Assembly: GCA_040007035.1 (NCBI GenBank)
Contig: JBDTVU010000041.1
Location: forward strand, 1 to 25,275
Origin: CAIWHR01 sp040007035
GTDB taxonomy: Bacteria; Pseudomonadota; Gammaproteobacteria; Burkholderiales; Casimicrobiaceae
Length of the DNA: 25,275 nt
Reading direction: 5' to 3'
Part shown: piece after piece, positions 1 to 7,850 of the stretch
Numbering within the stretch: the first letter of the stretch is position 1
Layout of the letters: every line of letters starts with the position of its first letter
Notes under the pieces: generated by a model
What the model saw: the letters and a program-made list of their open reading frames with translations, nothing else
What the model was told of the DNA's origin: nothing
Database searches by the model: none
Made by a program: the position numbers and the translations under genes

Positions 1-5
1 TCGCC

Positions 6-797
6 GTGACGACGCCCGTGGACGCCACGACCGGACTGACACCGGCGCCGGTCCGTACGATCCCCGTCTACCGGCCGCTGACTTGGCTCGCGCTCGGCTG
101 GCGCGACTTCACGCGCGTCCCGCTGGCGAGCGCGGTGCACGGCCTCGTCGTCGCCGCCGGCGGCGTCGCGATCCTCGTCGTCACGCTTCGCTCGTGGTAC
201 CTGCTGCCCGGCGCGTTCTCGGGCTTCGTGCTTGTCGGCCCGATCATCGCCACCGGGCTCTACGAGCTGTCGCGCCGTCTCGCCGCCGGCGAGCGGCCGA
301 CGCTGCACGACGCTTCGCTGGCGTGGGCGCGGGGCACGCGGCCGCTGGTCTGGCTCGGGCTGATCCTCGCGGTCGCGGCGACCGCCTGGGTGCTGGTGTC
401 GGCGGTGCTGATCGCCCTGTTCGTGCAGGCGCCGATCACCGGGCTCGATGATTTCCTGCGCCACGTCGTGCTGTCGAAGAGCTCGAACCTGTTCTGGGTG
501 TGGATCGCGCTCGGCGGCTTCGGCGCGGCGCTGGTGTTCGCGGCGACCGTCGTCTCCGTGCCGCTCCTGCTCGATCGCGAGATCGACCTTGCCAGCGCCG
601 TGGTGACCAGCGTGCGCGCCGTGGGCGCCAACCCGGTCGCGCTGGCGCTGTGGGCGACGATTATCATCGTCGCCACCGCGCTGTCGATGGCGACGATGAT
701 GATCGGTTTCGTGCTGGCGATCCCGGTCATCGGCCATGCGACCTGGCATGCGTACGGCGATCTCGTCGACGCGGAGGGAATTCCGCCGCGCCGCTGA
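6..797 (+). CDS. DUF2189 family integral membrane protein
   Basis: A 263-residue hydrophobic protein of the DUF2189 family, whose function is unknown. After a cytosolic N-terminus comes the family-like stretch LTWLALGWRDF (about residues 25-35). Several membrane segments follow (about 44-62, 70-85, 115-140, 160-188, 212-240), and the protein ends near the family signature GHATWHAYGDL. It is a clear paralogue of the protein at 12304-13068. I used the GTG at position 6, which places the conserved block at the expected distance from the N-terminus. The window begins only five bases earlier, so a start further upstream cannot be excluded. The next gene begins 22 bases downstream on the same strand, so the two are probably co-transcribed. 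Family assignment is by pattern recognition; location in the inner membrane is inferred from hydrophobicity. Confidence 0.8.
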   Translation: MTTPVDATTGLTPAPVRTIPVYRPLTWLALGWRDFTRVPLASAVHGLVVAAGGVAILVVTLRSWYLLPGAFSGFVLVGPIIATGLYELSRRLAAGERPTLHDASLAWARGTRPLVWLGLILAVAATAWVLVSAVLIALFVQAPITGLDDFLRHVVLSKSSNLFWVWIALGGFGAALVFAATVVSVPLLLDREIDLASAVVTSVRAVGANPVALALWATIIIVATALSMATMMIGFVLAIPVIGHATWHAYGDLVDAEGIPPRR

Positions 798-819
798 CGG
801 CGGCTCCCGGGTAGCGACG

Positions 820-1029
820 ATGTGGGGCTTCACCGAAGAGCAGATCGCCGAGTTCGGCCTCACGTTCGGGGTTGGCGGCTTCATCGTCTTCATGCTGGTC
901 ATCGTCTGGGACTTGGCGCGCAAGTCGAATGCCGGGCGGCTCGGCACGTTCGTGCTGTTCTTCGTGCTGTCGTTCGGGATGGTCGGCTTCATCGCCAAGA
1001 CGGTGATCGCCCGGCTGCTGGGGATATGA
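820..1029 (+). CDS. DUF2788 small membrane protein
   Basis: A 69-residue protein resembling the DUF2788 family of small proteobacterial membrane proteins of unknown function. It has two hydrophobic segments (about residues 15-33 and 44-64) separated by a short polar loop, ARKSNAGRLG. An in-frame ATG lies further upstream at 736, but it falls inside the preceding gene. The ATG at 820 gives the family-like start MWGFTEEQIAEFGLTFG and the usual length. It follows the DUF2189 gene closely, so a shared transcript is likely. No recognisable strong ribosome binding site precedes it. Confidence 0.8.
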   Translation: MWGFTEEQIAEFGLTFGVGGFIVFMLVIVWDLARKSNAGRLGTFVLFFVLSFGMVGFIAKTVIARLLGI

Positions 1030-1089
1030 GTTCGTGCCGCGACGGGCGATAATGGCCTTTGTGTCCGGAAACGTGGAGCGGGGATCCCG

Positions 1090-1494
1090 ATGAAGCGAGC
1101 CTGTCCGGTGGCGCTGGCCGCCTTGTGGTTGATCGCGCAGTGGTTGATCGCGCAGTGGTTGATCGTCGTGCCAGCTGCGGCGCAGAGCCCGGTGCCGCCG
1201 GTCGAGTCGCGCGGCGCGATGCTCTATGCGACGCACTGCAGCGGCTGCCACACCAAGGCGATGCACTGGCGCGAGAACCGGCTCGCGACCGATCGGGCGA
1301 AACTCGAGATCCAGGTGCGCCGCTGGCAACGCGTCGCCGGCCTGACTTGGAGCGACGACGAGGTCGCCGACGTCGTCCGCTACCTCGACGTCGTCTACTA
1401 CCGCTTCCCGGCCGCCGACGGGAAGGTGCAGCGCGGCGCGGTGCCGGCCCCCGACGCCCGTCGCGCGCCGGCCGCTGTGCCGCATCCAACCTGA
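1090..1494 (+). CDS. Small periplasmic c-type cytochrome
   Basis: A 134-residue secreted monohaem cytochrome c. It opens with a signal peptide (about residues 1-32, basic start MKR, hydrophobic core, AAA-Q cleavage-like end). The haem-binding motif CSGCH follows at about residues 50-54, so haem would be attached covalently in the periplasm. A methionine shortly after the haem motif (AMHWREN) is a possible sixth ligand, though this is not certain. The block QVRRWQRVAGLTWSDDEVADV and the YYRFP end resemble a group of small proteobacterial cytochromes without an assigned partner. The C-terminal 25 residues are proline/alanine-rich. A GATAAT hexamer at 1048-1053 could be its -10 element, but I see no clear -35. 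The start is preceded by GGGGAT at 5 bases. The signal peptide core is made of a 15-bp tandem repeat (see 1126-1165). Confidence 0.85.
   Translation: MKRACPVALAALWLIAQWLIAQWLIVVPAAAQSPVPPVESRGAMLYATHCSGCHTKAMHWRENRLATDRAKLEIQVRRWQRVAGLTWSDDEVADVVRYLDVVYYRFPAADGKVQRGAVPAPDARRAPAAVPHPT
1126..1165 (+). repeat. 15-bp tandem repeat in a signal peptide
   Basis: The unit TGGTTGATCGCGCAG is present twice in full (1126-1140, 1141-1155), followed by its first 10 bases (1156-1165). It encodes WLIAQ-WLIAQ-WLI inside the hydrophobic core of the cytochrome signal peptide. Being a multiple of three, gain or loss of a unit would keep the frame and only change the core length by five residues. Confidence 0.9.
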
Positions 1495-1507
1495 CCGGGA
1501 GCATCGA

Positions 1508-1963
1508 ATGCGATCCTTCGCCGCCGCCGTGCTGCTCTGTCTCGCTTCCGTCACGACGTCGAACGCGGCCCTCGCCGCCACGCCGGCGCAGGAAAGGCAG
1601 TTCGTCGAGACTTACAAGAAGGCGTTCGAGGGCAAGGACGAGAAGACGCTCGTCGGGCTGCTTTACACGAAAGGCGCCGATCCGCAGGCGCTCGAGTTCT
1701 ACAAGATGATGATGACGGGCGACATGAGCGGCAAGATCTCGTCGATCCAGTTGCTCGACCTCACAGCCGACGACAAGACCCGCGTCCAGCAGATGAAAGG
1801 GCCGGATGGCAAGGCGGCGAAGCTGGTGCTGCCGCCGGCGAAAAAGCTGGTGATAAAGAGCGAGAAGAAGGACAAGAACGGATCGTCGAGCAGCAGCAGC
1901 GAGGTGTACGTCGCCGAGTTCGAGGGGCGACTCTACATCCCGGTGCCGGCGGCGGCGAAGTAG
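1508..1963 (+). CDS. Secreted protein of unknown function
   Basis: A 151-residue protein that I do not recognise. It has a typical Sec signal peptide (about residues 1-24, ending ALAA). The mature part begins TPAQERQFVETYKKAFEG, followed by a lysine-rich segment and a run of six serines (about residues 125-130), and it closes with a short strand-like end (EVYVAEFEGRLYIPVP). The overall size and the N-terminal helix followed by strand-like blocks loosely recall small alpha+beta periplasmic proteins, but that is not enough to name a fold. It begins 13 bases after the cytochrome gene with GGGAG at about 7 bases from the ATG, so the two are probably one transcript. Confidence 0.65.
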   Translation: MRSFAAAVLLCLASVTTSNAALAATPAQERQFVETYKKAFEGKDEKTLVGLLYTKGADPQALEFYKMMMTGDMSGKISSIQLLDLTADDKTRVQQMKGPDGKAAKLVLPPAKKLVIKSEKKDKNGSSSSSSEVYVAEFEGRLYIPVPAAAK

Positions 1964-1997
1964 CCGCCCGGTTCCGCCGGCGGCGATCGTCTGGCGG

Positions 1998-2681
1998 TCA
2001 CCCCGTCAGCGCGGCGTCGCCGACATAGGGATTGGTCCGCCGCTCGGCGCCGAACGTCGACATCGGCCCGTGGCCGGGAACGAAGCGAACGTCGTCGCCG
2101 TACGGCCACAGTTGCGTCGTGATCGACCGCACCAGCGTGCCGAAATCGCCGCGCGGAAAGTCCGTGCGGCCGACCGACCCCTGAAACAGCACGTCGCCGA
2201 CGAAGGCGAGGCCGTGCGCGGGATCGACGAACACGACGTGCCCCGGCGTGTGGCCGGGGCAGTGACGGACGTCGAGCGAGAGCGCGCCGATCGTCACGGT
2301 GTCGCCGCCCTCGAGCCAGCGATCGGGGGTGAACGGCCGTGCCGCCGGCACGCCGAACGAGCGGCCCTGCATCGCGAGCTGGTCGATCCAGAACGTGTCG
2401 TCTCGCTGCGGACCTTCGATCGGCACGCCGGCGCGCTCGGCGACCTCGGCGACGCCGCCGCAATGGTCGATGTGACCGTGCGTGACCAGAACCTTCGTCA
2501 GCCGGGCGCCGCTCTCGGCGACGGCGGCGAGCAGCCGGCCGACTTCGCCACCGGGGTCGACGAGCGCGGCCTCGTTCGTCCGCGCACAGACGACGAGCGA
2601 GCAGTTCTGCTGGAACGGCGTGACGGGGATGACCGCGAGCTTCAGCGCGGGCGCGCCGGTGGGCGGTGCGGGATCGGTCAT
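1998..2681 (-). CDS. MBL-fold metallo-hydrolase (glyoxalase II-like, YcbL type)
   Basis: A 227-residue metallo-beta-lactamase-fold hydrolase. The zinc motif THGHIDH supplies H68, H70, D72 and H73. Further metal ligands are expected in HCPGHTPGH (about 139-147), GDVLF and PGHGPMS, all present in the normal order. The N-terminal IPVTPFQQNCSLV and the whole length fit the small glyoxalase II-like enzymes of the YcbL type, which hydrolyse thioesters such as S-lactoylglutathione. The actual substrate is not shown by the sequence. The longer C-terminal substrate-binding region of classical GloB is absent. It lies 10 bases after the DUF1761 gene on the same strand, so the two are probably co-transcribed, and it converges on the secreted protein to its left. 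Confidence 0.85.
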   Translation of the reverse strand: MTDPAPPTGAPALKLAVIPVTPFQQNCSLVVCARTNEAALVDPGGEVGRLLAAVAESGARLTKVLVTHGHIDHCGGVAEVAERAGVPIEGPQRDDTFWIDQLAMQGRSFGVPAARPFTPDRWLEGGDTVTIGALSLDVRHCPGHTPGHVVFVDPAHGLAFVGDVLFQGSVGRTDFPRGDFGTLVRSITTQLWPYGDDVRFVPGHGPMSTFGAERRTNPYVGDAALTG

Positions 2682-2691
2682 GCGGGCGGCT

Positions 2692-3111
2692 TCAGATCTT
2701 CCTCCGCGGCCAGCCGCCGATGATCGCCCCGGCGACGGTCAGGCCGACGAGCGCGTAACCGGCGTTGATCAGCCAGAGCGTCACCGTCCGCTTCTCGAAG
2801 CCGTAGTTGAGCGCGAGCAGCGCCGCGCAGAACCCGATCGCGCACAAGGCGCCGAGCTTCGCTCCGCCGGCGAGCGTGCGCGCCTCGAGCCGGCCGATCA
2901 GCCACGTCAACAAGCAGCACATGACGAAGATCGCGCCGAAACCGATCAGGTAGGGCAACGGCGAGCCCTTGGTCTCCAGCATCAACTGCTCGGCGGTCTT
3001 GCCGATGCCGGCCAGCCACGCGTCGGTGAAGAGCTGGCCGTACCAGAGGGCACCGATGATCCAGAACACGACAGCCGCCGGGATGGCAGCGAGGTAGCGG
3101 TGGATGTGCAT
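2692..3111 (-). CDS. DUF1761 family membrane protein
   Basis: A 139-residue membrane protein of the DUF1761 family, function unknown. The family hallmark FWIIGALWYGQLF is present near the N-terminus (about 15-27), then a polar helix, and three further hydrophobic segments (about 54-70, 83-103, 114-132). I chose the ATG at 3111 because GGAGG (3116-3120) lies four bases upstream of it. An in-frame ATG at 3129 would add six residues (MPRGGS) but would place this Shine-Dalgarno sequence inside the gene. It precedes the MBL-fold hydrolase by 10 bases. It is separated from the LytTR gene upstream by about 120 bases in which I see no terminator. Confidence 0.8.
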   Translation of the reverse strand: MHIHRYLAAIPAAVVFWIIGALWYGQLFTDAWLAGIGKTAEQLMLETKGSPLPYLIGFGAIFVMCCLLTWLIGRLEARTLAGGAKLGALCAIGFCAALLALNYGFEKRTVTLWLINAGYALVGLTVAGAIIGGWPRRKI

Positions 3112-3233
3112 GGAGCCTCCGCGGGGCATGGCTGGGCGGACGCACGCGCGGCCGACGCCGAAGTCTGCATCGGCGCCCGCGGCGGCGCAAGCTTCGGACC
3201 CGCTCGCGCGGGCCGGGCCGGCGCGGGAGGTGG

Positions 3234-3728
3234 TCAGGCGAGGCCGAACGCCTGCTGGATCGCCGGGCGGTAGCTGCGGCCAGAGGTGAGCTCGACGCCG
3301 CTGCCGAGCACGATCAGATATTCCCCGTGCAGCAGCGGCTTCAACTCGCGGACCGCCTGGATGTTGACGGCGTGCGACCGGTGGACGCGCAGGAACGCAC
3401 CGGGGTCGAGCCGCAGGACGAGGCGCGTCAGCGTGTCCTTGTGCAGGTACGGACGGTCCGCCCAGAGCCGGACGTAGTTGTCCTCGGCCTCGAGGCGGAC
3501 GATGGCGGCGACCGGCACGATGACGATCCGGCCCACCGATTTCACGGCGACGCGGGTGAGGTAGCGTCCCGTACCCCAGGCGCCGCCGGCCGGAGGCGAC
3601 GACGGCGCCGGAGCAAGGTCGCGCTCGGTGCGGGCGTCGCTCAGCGTTTCGTCGATCGGCATCGCGGTCTTGTCTCGGGGCGCCCCCGGCACGGGGCCAG
3701 CCCGTTCCGGGACGTTATCCATTTCCAT
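3234..3728 (-). CDS. LytTR-domain transcriptional regulator
   Basis: A 164-residue DNA-binding protein. The C-terminal 100 residues form a LytTR domain, seen in IVRLEAEDNYVRL, FLRVHRSHAVNIQAV and LTSGRSYRPAIQQAF, the typical spacing of this beta-rich DNA-binding fold. There is no receiver or membrane domain. The N-terminal 60 residues are polar and proline-rich, so the signal input is unknown. Upstream of 3728 the frame stays open but runs into the MarR gene read in another frame, so a longer protein is unlikely. The ATG at 3728 has no Shine-Dalgarno sequence, and an AT-rich motif (3727-3740) overlaps it, suggesting either a leaderless mRNA or a later start. ATGs at 3722 and 3662 are alternatives. 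It lies downstream of the MarR gene on the same strand. Confidence 0.8.
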   Translation of the reverse strand: MEMDNVPERAGPVPGAPRDKTAMPIDETLSDARTERDLAPAPSSPPAGGAWGTGRYLTRVAVKSVGRIVIVPVAAIVRLEAEDNYVRLWADRPYLHKDTLTRLVLRLDPGAFLRVHRSHAVNIQAVRELKPLLHGEYLIVLGSGVELTSGRSYRPAIQQAFGLA

Positions 3729-3740
3729 GTATATGCATAC
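3727..3740. promoter_or_regulatory. Candidate operator, copy 1
   Basis: The + strand reads ATGTATATGCATAC, containing the palindrome TATGCATA. It matches 13 of 14 bases of the site at 4500-4513. Both are isolated AT-rich islands in very GC-rich DNA, one at the LytTR start and the other upstream of marR. A binding site shared by MarR or LytTR autoregulation is an inference. Confidence 0.4.
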
Positions 3741-3862
3741 AACTATCGGGACGGTAGCGCGAATGCGCGGCCGGCGCAAGCGTTGGCCGACGGGGCGTCG
3801 GCGCCGGCGACGGTGCGTCGCAGCGGGCGACGGAACGGGACGCAGGTCGCGCCGGCCGGTGG

Positions 3863-4342
3863 TCAGGCGGCGGCGCGCGCCGCGTTGCGCACCTTGCGCG
3901 CGATCCCGGCGATCCCGGCAAGCGGCAGCCAGTCTCCGGCGCGCCGCTGCGCGCTTTCCCACAACGGCATCGCCGCGGCGAAGCGGGCGCGGCCGGCCGC
4001 GGTCAGCGACAGGATCCGGACCCGGCGGTCGGTGCCGGCGCGGACGCCGACGAGACCCGACCGGCGCAGCGTGGCGATCGTCCGCGAAAGCGTCGTCTGG
4101 TCGGTGAACGTGATCGACGCCAGCCGGGAGAGCTCGACCGGCTCGGCGGCATGGATCGCCCATAGCAGCGCGAGCTGGCTGGCGCGGAGGCCGACCGGGC
4201 GCAGCTCCTCGTCATAGACCGCGGTGAGCACGCGCGTGACCACCTTCAGGTTGTTGAACGCGCATTCGTTGCCGCGGGCGACGAAAGCGCCGGCGATCTG
4301 CCGGGCCGTCTCGTCGGCGCCGTCACGTTTCGACTTTGCCAT
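3863..4342 (-). CDS. MarR family transcriptional regulator
   Basis: A 159-residue winged-helix regulator of the MarR family. A dimerisation helix region (about residues 20-50) precedes the recognition core ELSRLASITFTDQTTLSRTI (about 74-93) and the wing with the family signature DRRVRILSLTAAGR. The C-terminal helices (to 159) would complete the dimer interface. The ATG at 4342 has GGGAGA about four bases upstream, which fixes the start. MarR proteins usually repress their own and neighbouring genes and are released by small aromatic or phenolic ligands or by oxidation; no ligand can be named here. Its neighbours are the LytTR gene downstream and, across a long intergenic region, the divergent TonB-dependent receptor. 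Confidence 0.88.
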   Translation of the reverse strand: MAKSKRDGADETARQIAGAFVARGNECAFNNLKVVTRVLTAVYDEELRPVGLRASQLALLWAIHAAEPVELSRLASITFTDQTTLSRTIATLRRSGLVGVRAGTDRRVRILSLTAAGRARFAAAMPLWESAQRRAGDWLPLAGIAGIARKVRNAARAAA

Positions 4343-4499
4343 CGGGTCTCCCTCGCGCGCCCGCGACGCGGCCGCGCGTCCGGCGGCGGTGGCCGCCGCC
4401 TGCCGGTCGCCGGGTCGATGCCCGCCGCCGCAGGGGACGTGCGCCGCGGCTCGTGGCCGCGCGCTTCAGCGTGGTCGCCCGGGTTTGTCGCCGGGATCG

Positions 4500-4513
4500 A
4501 TGCATATGCATAC
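4500..4513. promoter_or_regulatory. Candidate operator, copy 2
   Basis: The + strand reads ATGCATATGCATAC, which includes the perfect palindrome TGCATATGCA (4501-4510). It lies 158 bases upstream of the marR start and differs at one base from the site at 3727-3740. Function as an operator is inferred from symmetry, from AT content against a GC-rich background and from repetition beside two regulator genes. Confidence 0.4.
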
Positions 4514-4677
4514 GCCGCAGCAGACGATAGCGCGCAATCCGCCGCCGCGCAAGGGCGGGCAGCGGTGGCCCGGCGCCGCGCCGCTTCGCCCGCCCGCCGT
4601 CCCTGTTCGCCGCTGCCGCCGACCGGCCCGCCAACAAGCCCGCCGCCTGCCGCGAGCACGTCCTACGCTGCGGTCGT

Positions 4678-4740
4678 GCCGGAGTGCGCGGGCACACCTC
4701 CTGCGGGGACCCCCAGTCGCCTTGGAGCGCGCACTCCGGC
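4678..4740. other. Structured inverted repeat with 12-bp perfect arms
   Basis: Arms GCCGGAGTGCGC (4678-4689) and GCGCACTCCGGC (4729-4740) are exact reverse complements. The 39 bases between them contain a second nested complementarity (CTGCGGGG at 4711-4718 against CCCCCAG just after). The element could be a structured leader RNA, a small RNA or a protein-binding cruciform. No U-run follows on either strand, so it is not a standard terminator. I could not match it to any known riboswitch class. Confidence 0.45.
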
Positions 4741-5011
4741 ATTTCCATTTCCCGCGTGATTCCGGTCGCCGGGGTCGCCGCTTCCCGATCCACCGCATCG
4801 TCCGTTCCGGGTCCGCACCGCCGCGGTCCGTCCCTCCGATCCGGCCGCCGACCGTTCGCCTACGACGCCACGCCGTTCGCGGTCGCCGCGCGACGGTTGA
4901 CCAACCACGCCTTGCGACGCGGGTTTTGCGGCTCTTAGGCTGCTCGGGTCGTCGCCGCTTCAACGCTTTGGCGGCATTTCAACAACCGATCTCGTTTGGG
5001 GGAGTCATCCG

Positions 5012-7720
5012 ATGGGCAATCCGAACTTCTTGCGGAAGCCGCTGTGGATCGCGACCGGCGTCGTGGCCGGGCTCGCGGCGCTGCCCGCGCTCGCGGCCGA
5101 CATCAAGGTCGACGTGACCGGCTCGAACATCAAGCGGGTCGAGGGCGAGGGGGCGCTGCCGGTGCAGACGATGACCCGCGAGGACATCGAGCGCACCGGC
5201 TCCACCAGCGTCGGCGAGCTGCTCCAGTACATCACCGCGAACAGCCCCGGCGGCTTCGCCGGCACGTCTACGATCGGCTCGACGACATTCGGTCTCGCCA
5301 CGGCGAACCTGCGCGGGCTGGGCGGCGGGCGCACGCTGGTGCTGCTGAACGGTCGCCGGATGACGCAGTTCTCCGGCGAGACGCTCGCCAACGGCTCGGC
5401 CGTGGACGTCAACGCGATCCCGTTCGGCGCGATCGAGCGGATCGAGATCCTGAAGGACGGCGCCTCGGCGGTCTACGGCACCGACGCCATCGCCGGCGTC
5501 GTCAACTTCATCCTGCGCCAGGACTACCAGGGCGCCGAGGCGTCGGTGTACTACGGCCAGTCGACGCGCACCGGCGGGGCCGACAACACGGCGGTGAAGG
5601 CGGCGGCAGGCTTCGGCGACCTCGCCCGTGATCGGTACAACGTGTTCGTGTCGCTGAACTGGCAGGACCAGAAGCCGCTGTACGCGCGCGACCGCGATTT
5701 CGCGAACACGTCGATCATCCCCGCCGCCGGGCTCGACGGCACGTCGGGCAACACGTTCCCCGGCACGATCTCGACGGGCGGCTCGCGGACGCCGGGGTAT
5801 CCGAACTGCGCGCCGTCGGTCGTCGACGAGTACTCGTTCCCGGGGTCGCCGCGCTGCCGCTACGATCCTCAGGTCGTCGCGCAGCTGATCCCGCAGCTCA
5901 CCGTGTCCAGCGCGTTCGCGTCGGCGCGCTACCAGATCGCGCCCGACTGGCAGGCGTTCCTGACCGCCGCGTTCTCGGAATCGAAGAACCACAGCATCAT
6001 CCAGCCGGTGCCGCTGTCCGACCAGTTCGACACGCCGGCCGTCAACCCGATCTTCCCGCAGTACCCGACCAACTTCATCCTGCTGCCGCCGTCGAGCCCG
6101 TACTATCCGCATGCGGCGGCGATCGCCAACGGCGTCGACGGCCAGCCGCTGAACATCCGCTATCGCGCGGTGGAGAACGGCAACCGCGACATGACCGACA
6201 CCGCGGAGCAGTCGCAGATCGTGGCCGGCATCAAGGGCAACTTCAAGGGCTGGGACATCAACAGCGCGTTCGTCTGGGGCCAGAACAAGACGAAGGAGCA
6301 CACCAACGACGGTTTCCCGCTGCTGTCGAAGATCCTGCCGCTGCTCAACAGCGGCCGCGTCAACCTGTTCGGGCCCAACACGCCGGCGATCGTGCAGGAG
6401 GTGAAGGCGACCAACTACGTCGGCGACACGTACAACAACAAGACGTCGTCCACCGGCATCGACTTCAAGGCCTCCAGCGAGATCTGGCAGCTGCCGGCGG
6501 GCGGGCTGGCGCTGGCCGCAGGTGCGGAGGCACGGCGGGACAATTTCGCGCAGACGCCTTCGCTGGCGATCCTCCAGGGCGACGTGGCCGGCTACGGCGG
6601 CGATGCGCAGGTCGTCGACAAGTCGCGCAGCGTCTGGGCCGCCTTCGTCGAGTTCAACGTGCCGATCACGAAGACGATCGAAGGCAACGTCGCGGTCCGC
6701 TACGACCACTACAGCGACTTCGGCGGCACGACGAACCCGAAGGTCAGCCTGCGCTGGCAGCCGACGAAGGAAATCCTGGTCCGCGGATCCTACGGCACGG
6801 GCTTCCTCGCGCCGTCGCTGTTCCAGATGCACGCCGCCAACACGCAGGGCGTCACCCCGTCCGGCGTCTCCGACCCGCTGCGCTGCCCCGTGACCAAGGA
6901 CGGCAACGACTGCCTGACGCAGTTCACCGTCGTCAACGGCGGCAACCCGACGCTGAAGCCGGAGAACTCCGAGCAGATCAACTTCGGCGCGGTGTGGGAG
7001 CCCGTCAAGGGCCTGTCGATCGGCGTCGACGTGTTCAAGATCAACCTGTCGGGGACGATCGTCGCCGGCATTGGCTCGGATTTCATCCTCGACCATCTCG
7101 ACCAGTACGGCAACCTGGTGACCCGCGGGCCGGTGCAGCCGCAGTTCCCGAACCTGCCGGGCCCGATCCGGGTGATCGACCAGCGCAACATCAACCTGGG
7201 GAACGCGCACATCCTCGGCGCCGACTTCGACGTCAGCTACGCGCTGCCGCCGACGCCGGTCGGCCGCTTCAGGATCGGCGTCGCCGGCACCTATTTCGAC
7301 CGCTACGACATTTCGAACCCGGACAAGACCTACAACGGCACCGTGTCCAATCCGGGCAACAGCCCCGCGACGGCGAACGCGGCCGGCTTCACGCCGCGCT
7401 ACAAGCAGTACGCGACGCTGACCTGGGATTACGGCATGTGGTCGGCGACGCTGGGCAACCTGTACCAGAGCTCGTACATCGACTTCAACCCCGGCGACGA
7501 CGGCAACCCGCGGCAGGTCGGCACGATGAGCCTGTGGGACCTTCAGGCGACCTACAAGGGCATCAGGAACGTGACGCTGACGCTCGGCGCGAAGAACCTG
7601 CTCGACACCAATCCGCCGCTGACGAACCAGCGGATCACGTTCCAGAGTGGCTACGACCCGTCGTACTACGATGCGCGGGCCCGATTCGCGTACGGCAGCA
7701 TTGCCTACGCGTTCAAGTAG
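5012..7720 (+). CDS. TonB-dependent outer membrane receptor
   Basis: A 902-residue outer membrane active transporter, energised by TonB-ExbB-ExbD from the inner membrane. It has a signal peptide (residues 1-29, ending LAALPALAA). A plug domain follows at about 35-165, recognisable from VTGSNIKR, the block LRGLGGGRTLVLLNGRR (about 106-122) and GASAVYGTDAIAGVVNFIL (about 148-166). The remaining 700 residues are a 22-strand-type barrel rich in alternating aromatic positions, ending ARFAYGSIAYAFK. No distinct TonB box stands out before the plug, so the short DIKVDVTG segment may serve. GGGGGAG lies seven bases before the ATG. The substrate is unknown: no siderophore or cobalamin synthesis gene or riboswitch is adjacent. 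It is transcribed away from the MarR/LytTR pair and ends at a strong terminator, so it is probably monocistronic. Confidence 0.93.
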   Translation: MGNPNFLRKPLWIATGVVAGLAALPALAADIKVDVTGSNIKRVEGEGALPVQTMTREDIERTGSTSVGELLQYITANSPGGFAGTSTIGSTTFGLATANLRGLGGGRTLVLLNGRRMTQFSGETLANGSAVDVNAIPFGAIERIEILKDGASAVYGTDAIAGVVNFILRQDYQGAEASVYYGQSTRTGGADNTAVKAAAGFGDLARDRYNVFVSLNWQDQKPLYARDRDFANTSIIPAAGLDGTSGNTFPGTISTGGSRTPGYPNCAPSVVDEYSFPGSPRCRYDPQVVAQLIPQLTVSSAFASARYQIAPDWQAFLTAAFSESKNHSIIQPVPLSDQFDTPAVNPIFPQYPTNFILLPPSSPYYPHAAAIANGVDGQPLNIRYRAVENGNRDMTDTAEQSQIVAGIKGNFKGWDINSAFVWGQNKTKEHTNDGFPLLSKILPLLNSGRVNLFGPNTPAIVQEVKATNYVGDTYNNKTSSTGIDFKASSEIWQLPAGGLALAAGAEARRDNFAQTPSLAILQGDVAGYGGDAQVVDKSRSVWAAFVEFNVPITKTIEGNVAVRYDHYSDFGGTTNPKVSLRWQPTKEILVRGSYGTGFLAPSLFQMHAANTQGVTPSGVSDPLRCPVTKDGNDCLTQFTVVNGGNPTLKPENSEQINFGAVWEPVKGLSIGVDVFKINLSGTIVAGIGSDFILDHLDQYGNLVTRGPVQPQFPNLPGPIRVIDQRNINLGNAHILGADFDVSYALPPTPVGRFRIGVAGTYFDRYDISNPDKTYNGTVSNPGNSPATANAAGFTPRYKQYATLTWDYGMWSATLGNLYQSSYIDFNPGDDGNPRQVGTMSLWDLQATYKGIRNVTLTLGAKNLLDTNPPLTNQRITFQSGYDPSYYDARARFAYGSIAYAFK

Positions 7721-7738
7721 CCCTGGGCAGCGGGCGGC

Positions 7739-7768
7739 GGGGCGCCTCGCGGGGCGCTCCTTTTTTTT
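7739..7768 (+). terminator. Rho-independent terminator of the TonB receptor gene
   Basis: An eight-pair stem GGGGCGCC (7739-7746) and GGCGCTCC (7753-7760), with one G-U pair and a six-base loop, is followed by eight T residues (7761-7768). It lies 18 bases after the receptor stop codon. It is the only textbook terminator I found in the window. Confidence 0.92.
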
Positions 7769-7850
7769 GCGACGACGGCAGGCACCGCGCTCCGCCCGCC
7801 GATGGACGTGACCAACGCCGCCGCAGGCCCGCGCCACTTCGCGCCCGAGG

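Larger units (their letters stand above)
4343..5011. other. 669-base intergenic region between marR and the TonB receptor
   Basis: I see no convincing gene here. Open frames exist on both strands, but they are arginine/alanine-rich products of GC-rich DNA without family resemblance. The stretch holds a GC hairpin in the marR leader (4382-4400), the AT-rich 14-mer (4500-4513), a 12-bp perfect inverted repeat (4678-4740) and a short palindrome GGTTGACCAACC (4895-4906). A clear Shine-Dalgarno sequence GGGGGAG (4998-5004) lies before the receptor gene. Promoters for both divergent genes must lie inside it, but I could not place them with confidence. Confidence 0.6.

Noticed and set aside
4382..4400. 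GGCGGCGG/CCGCCGCC hairpin in the marR leader
   Set aside because: Simple GC triplet repeats of this kind arise easily in such DNA; no T-run and no conserved motif, so not listed as a separate element.
4895..4906. Short palindrome GGTTGACCAACC before the TonB receptor
   Set aside because: A 5-bp arm pair alone is too short to call an operator, and no -10 element lies at the right distance from the TTGACC it contains.
4224..5117. 297-codon plus-strand frame across the marR/TonB receptor intergenic region
   Set aside because: Overlaps the marR start and the receptor start in wrong frames, is Arg/Pro-rich, and shows no recognisable domain.
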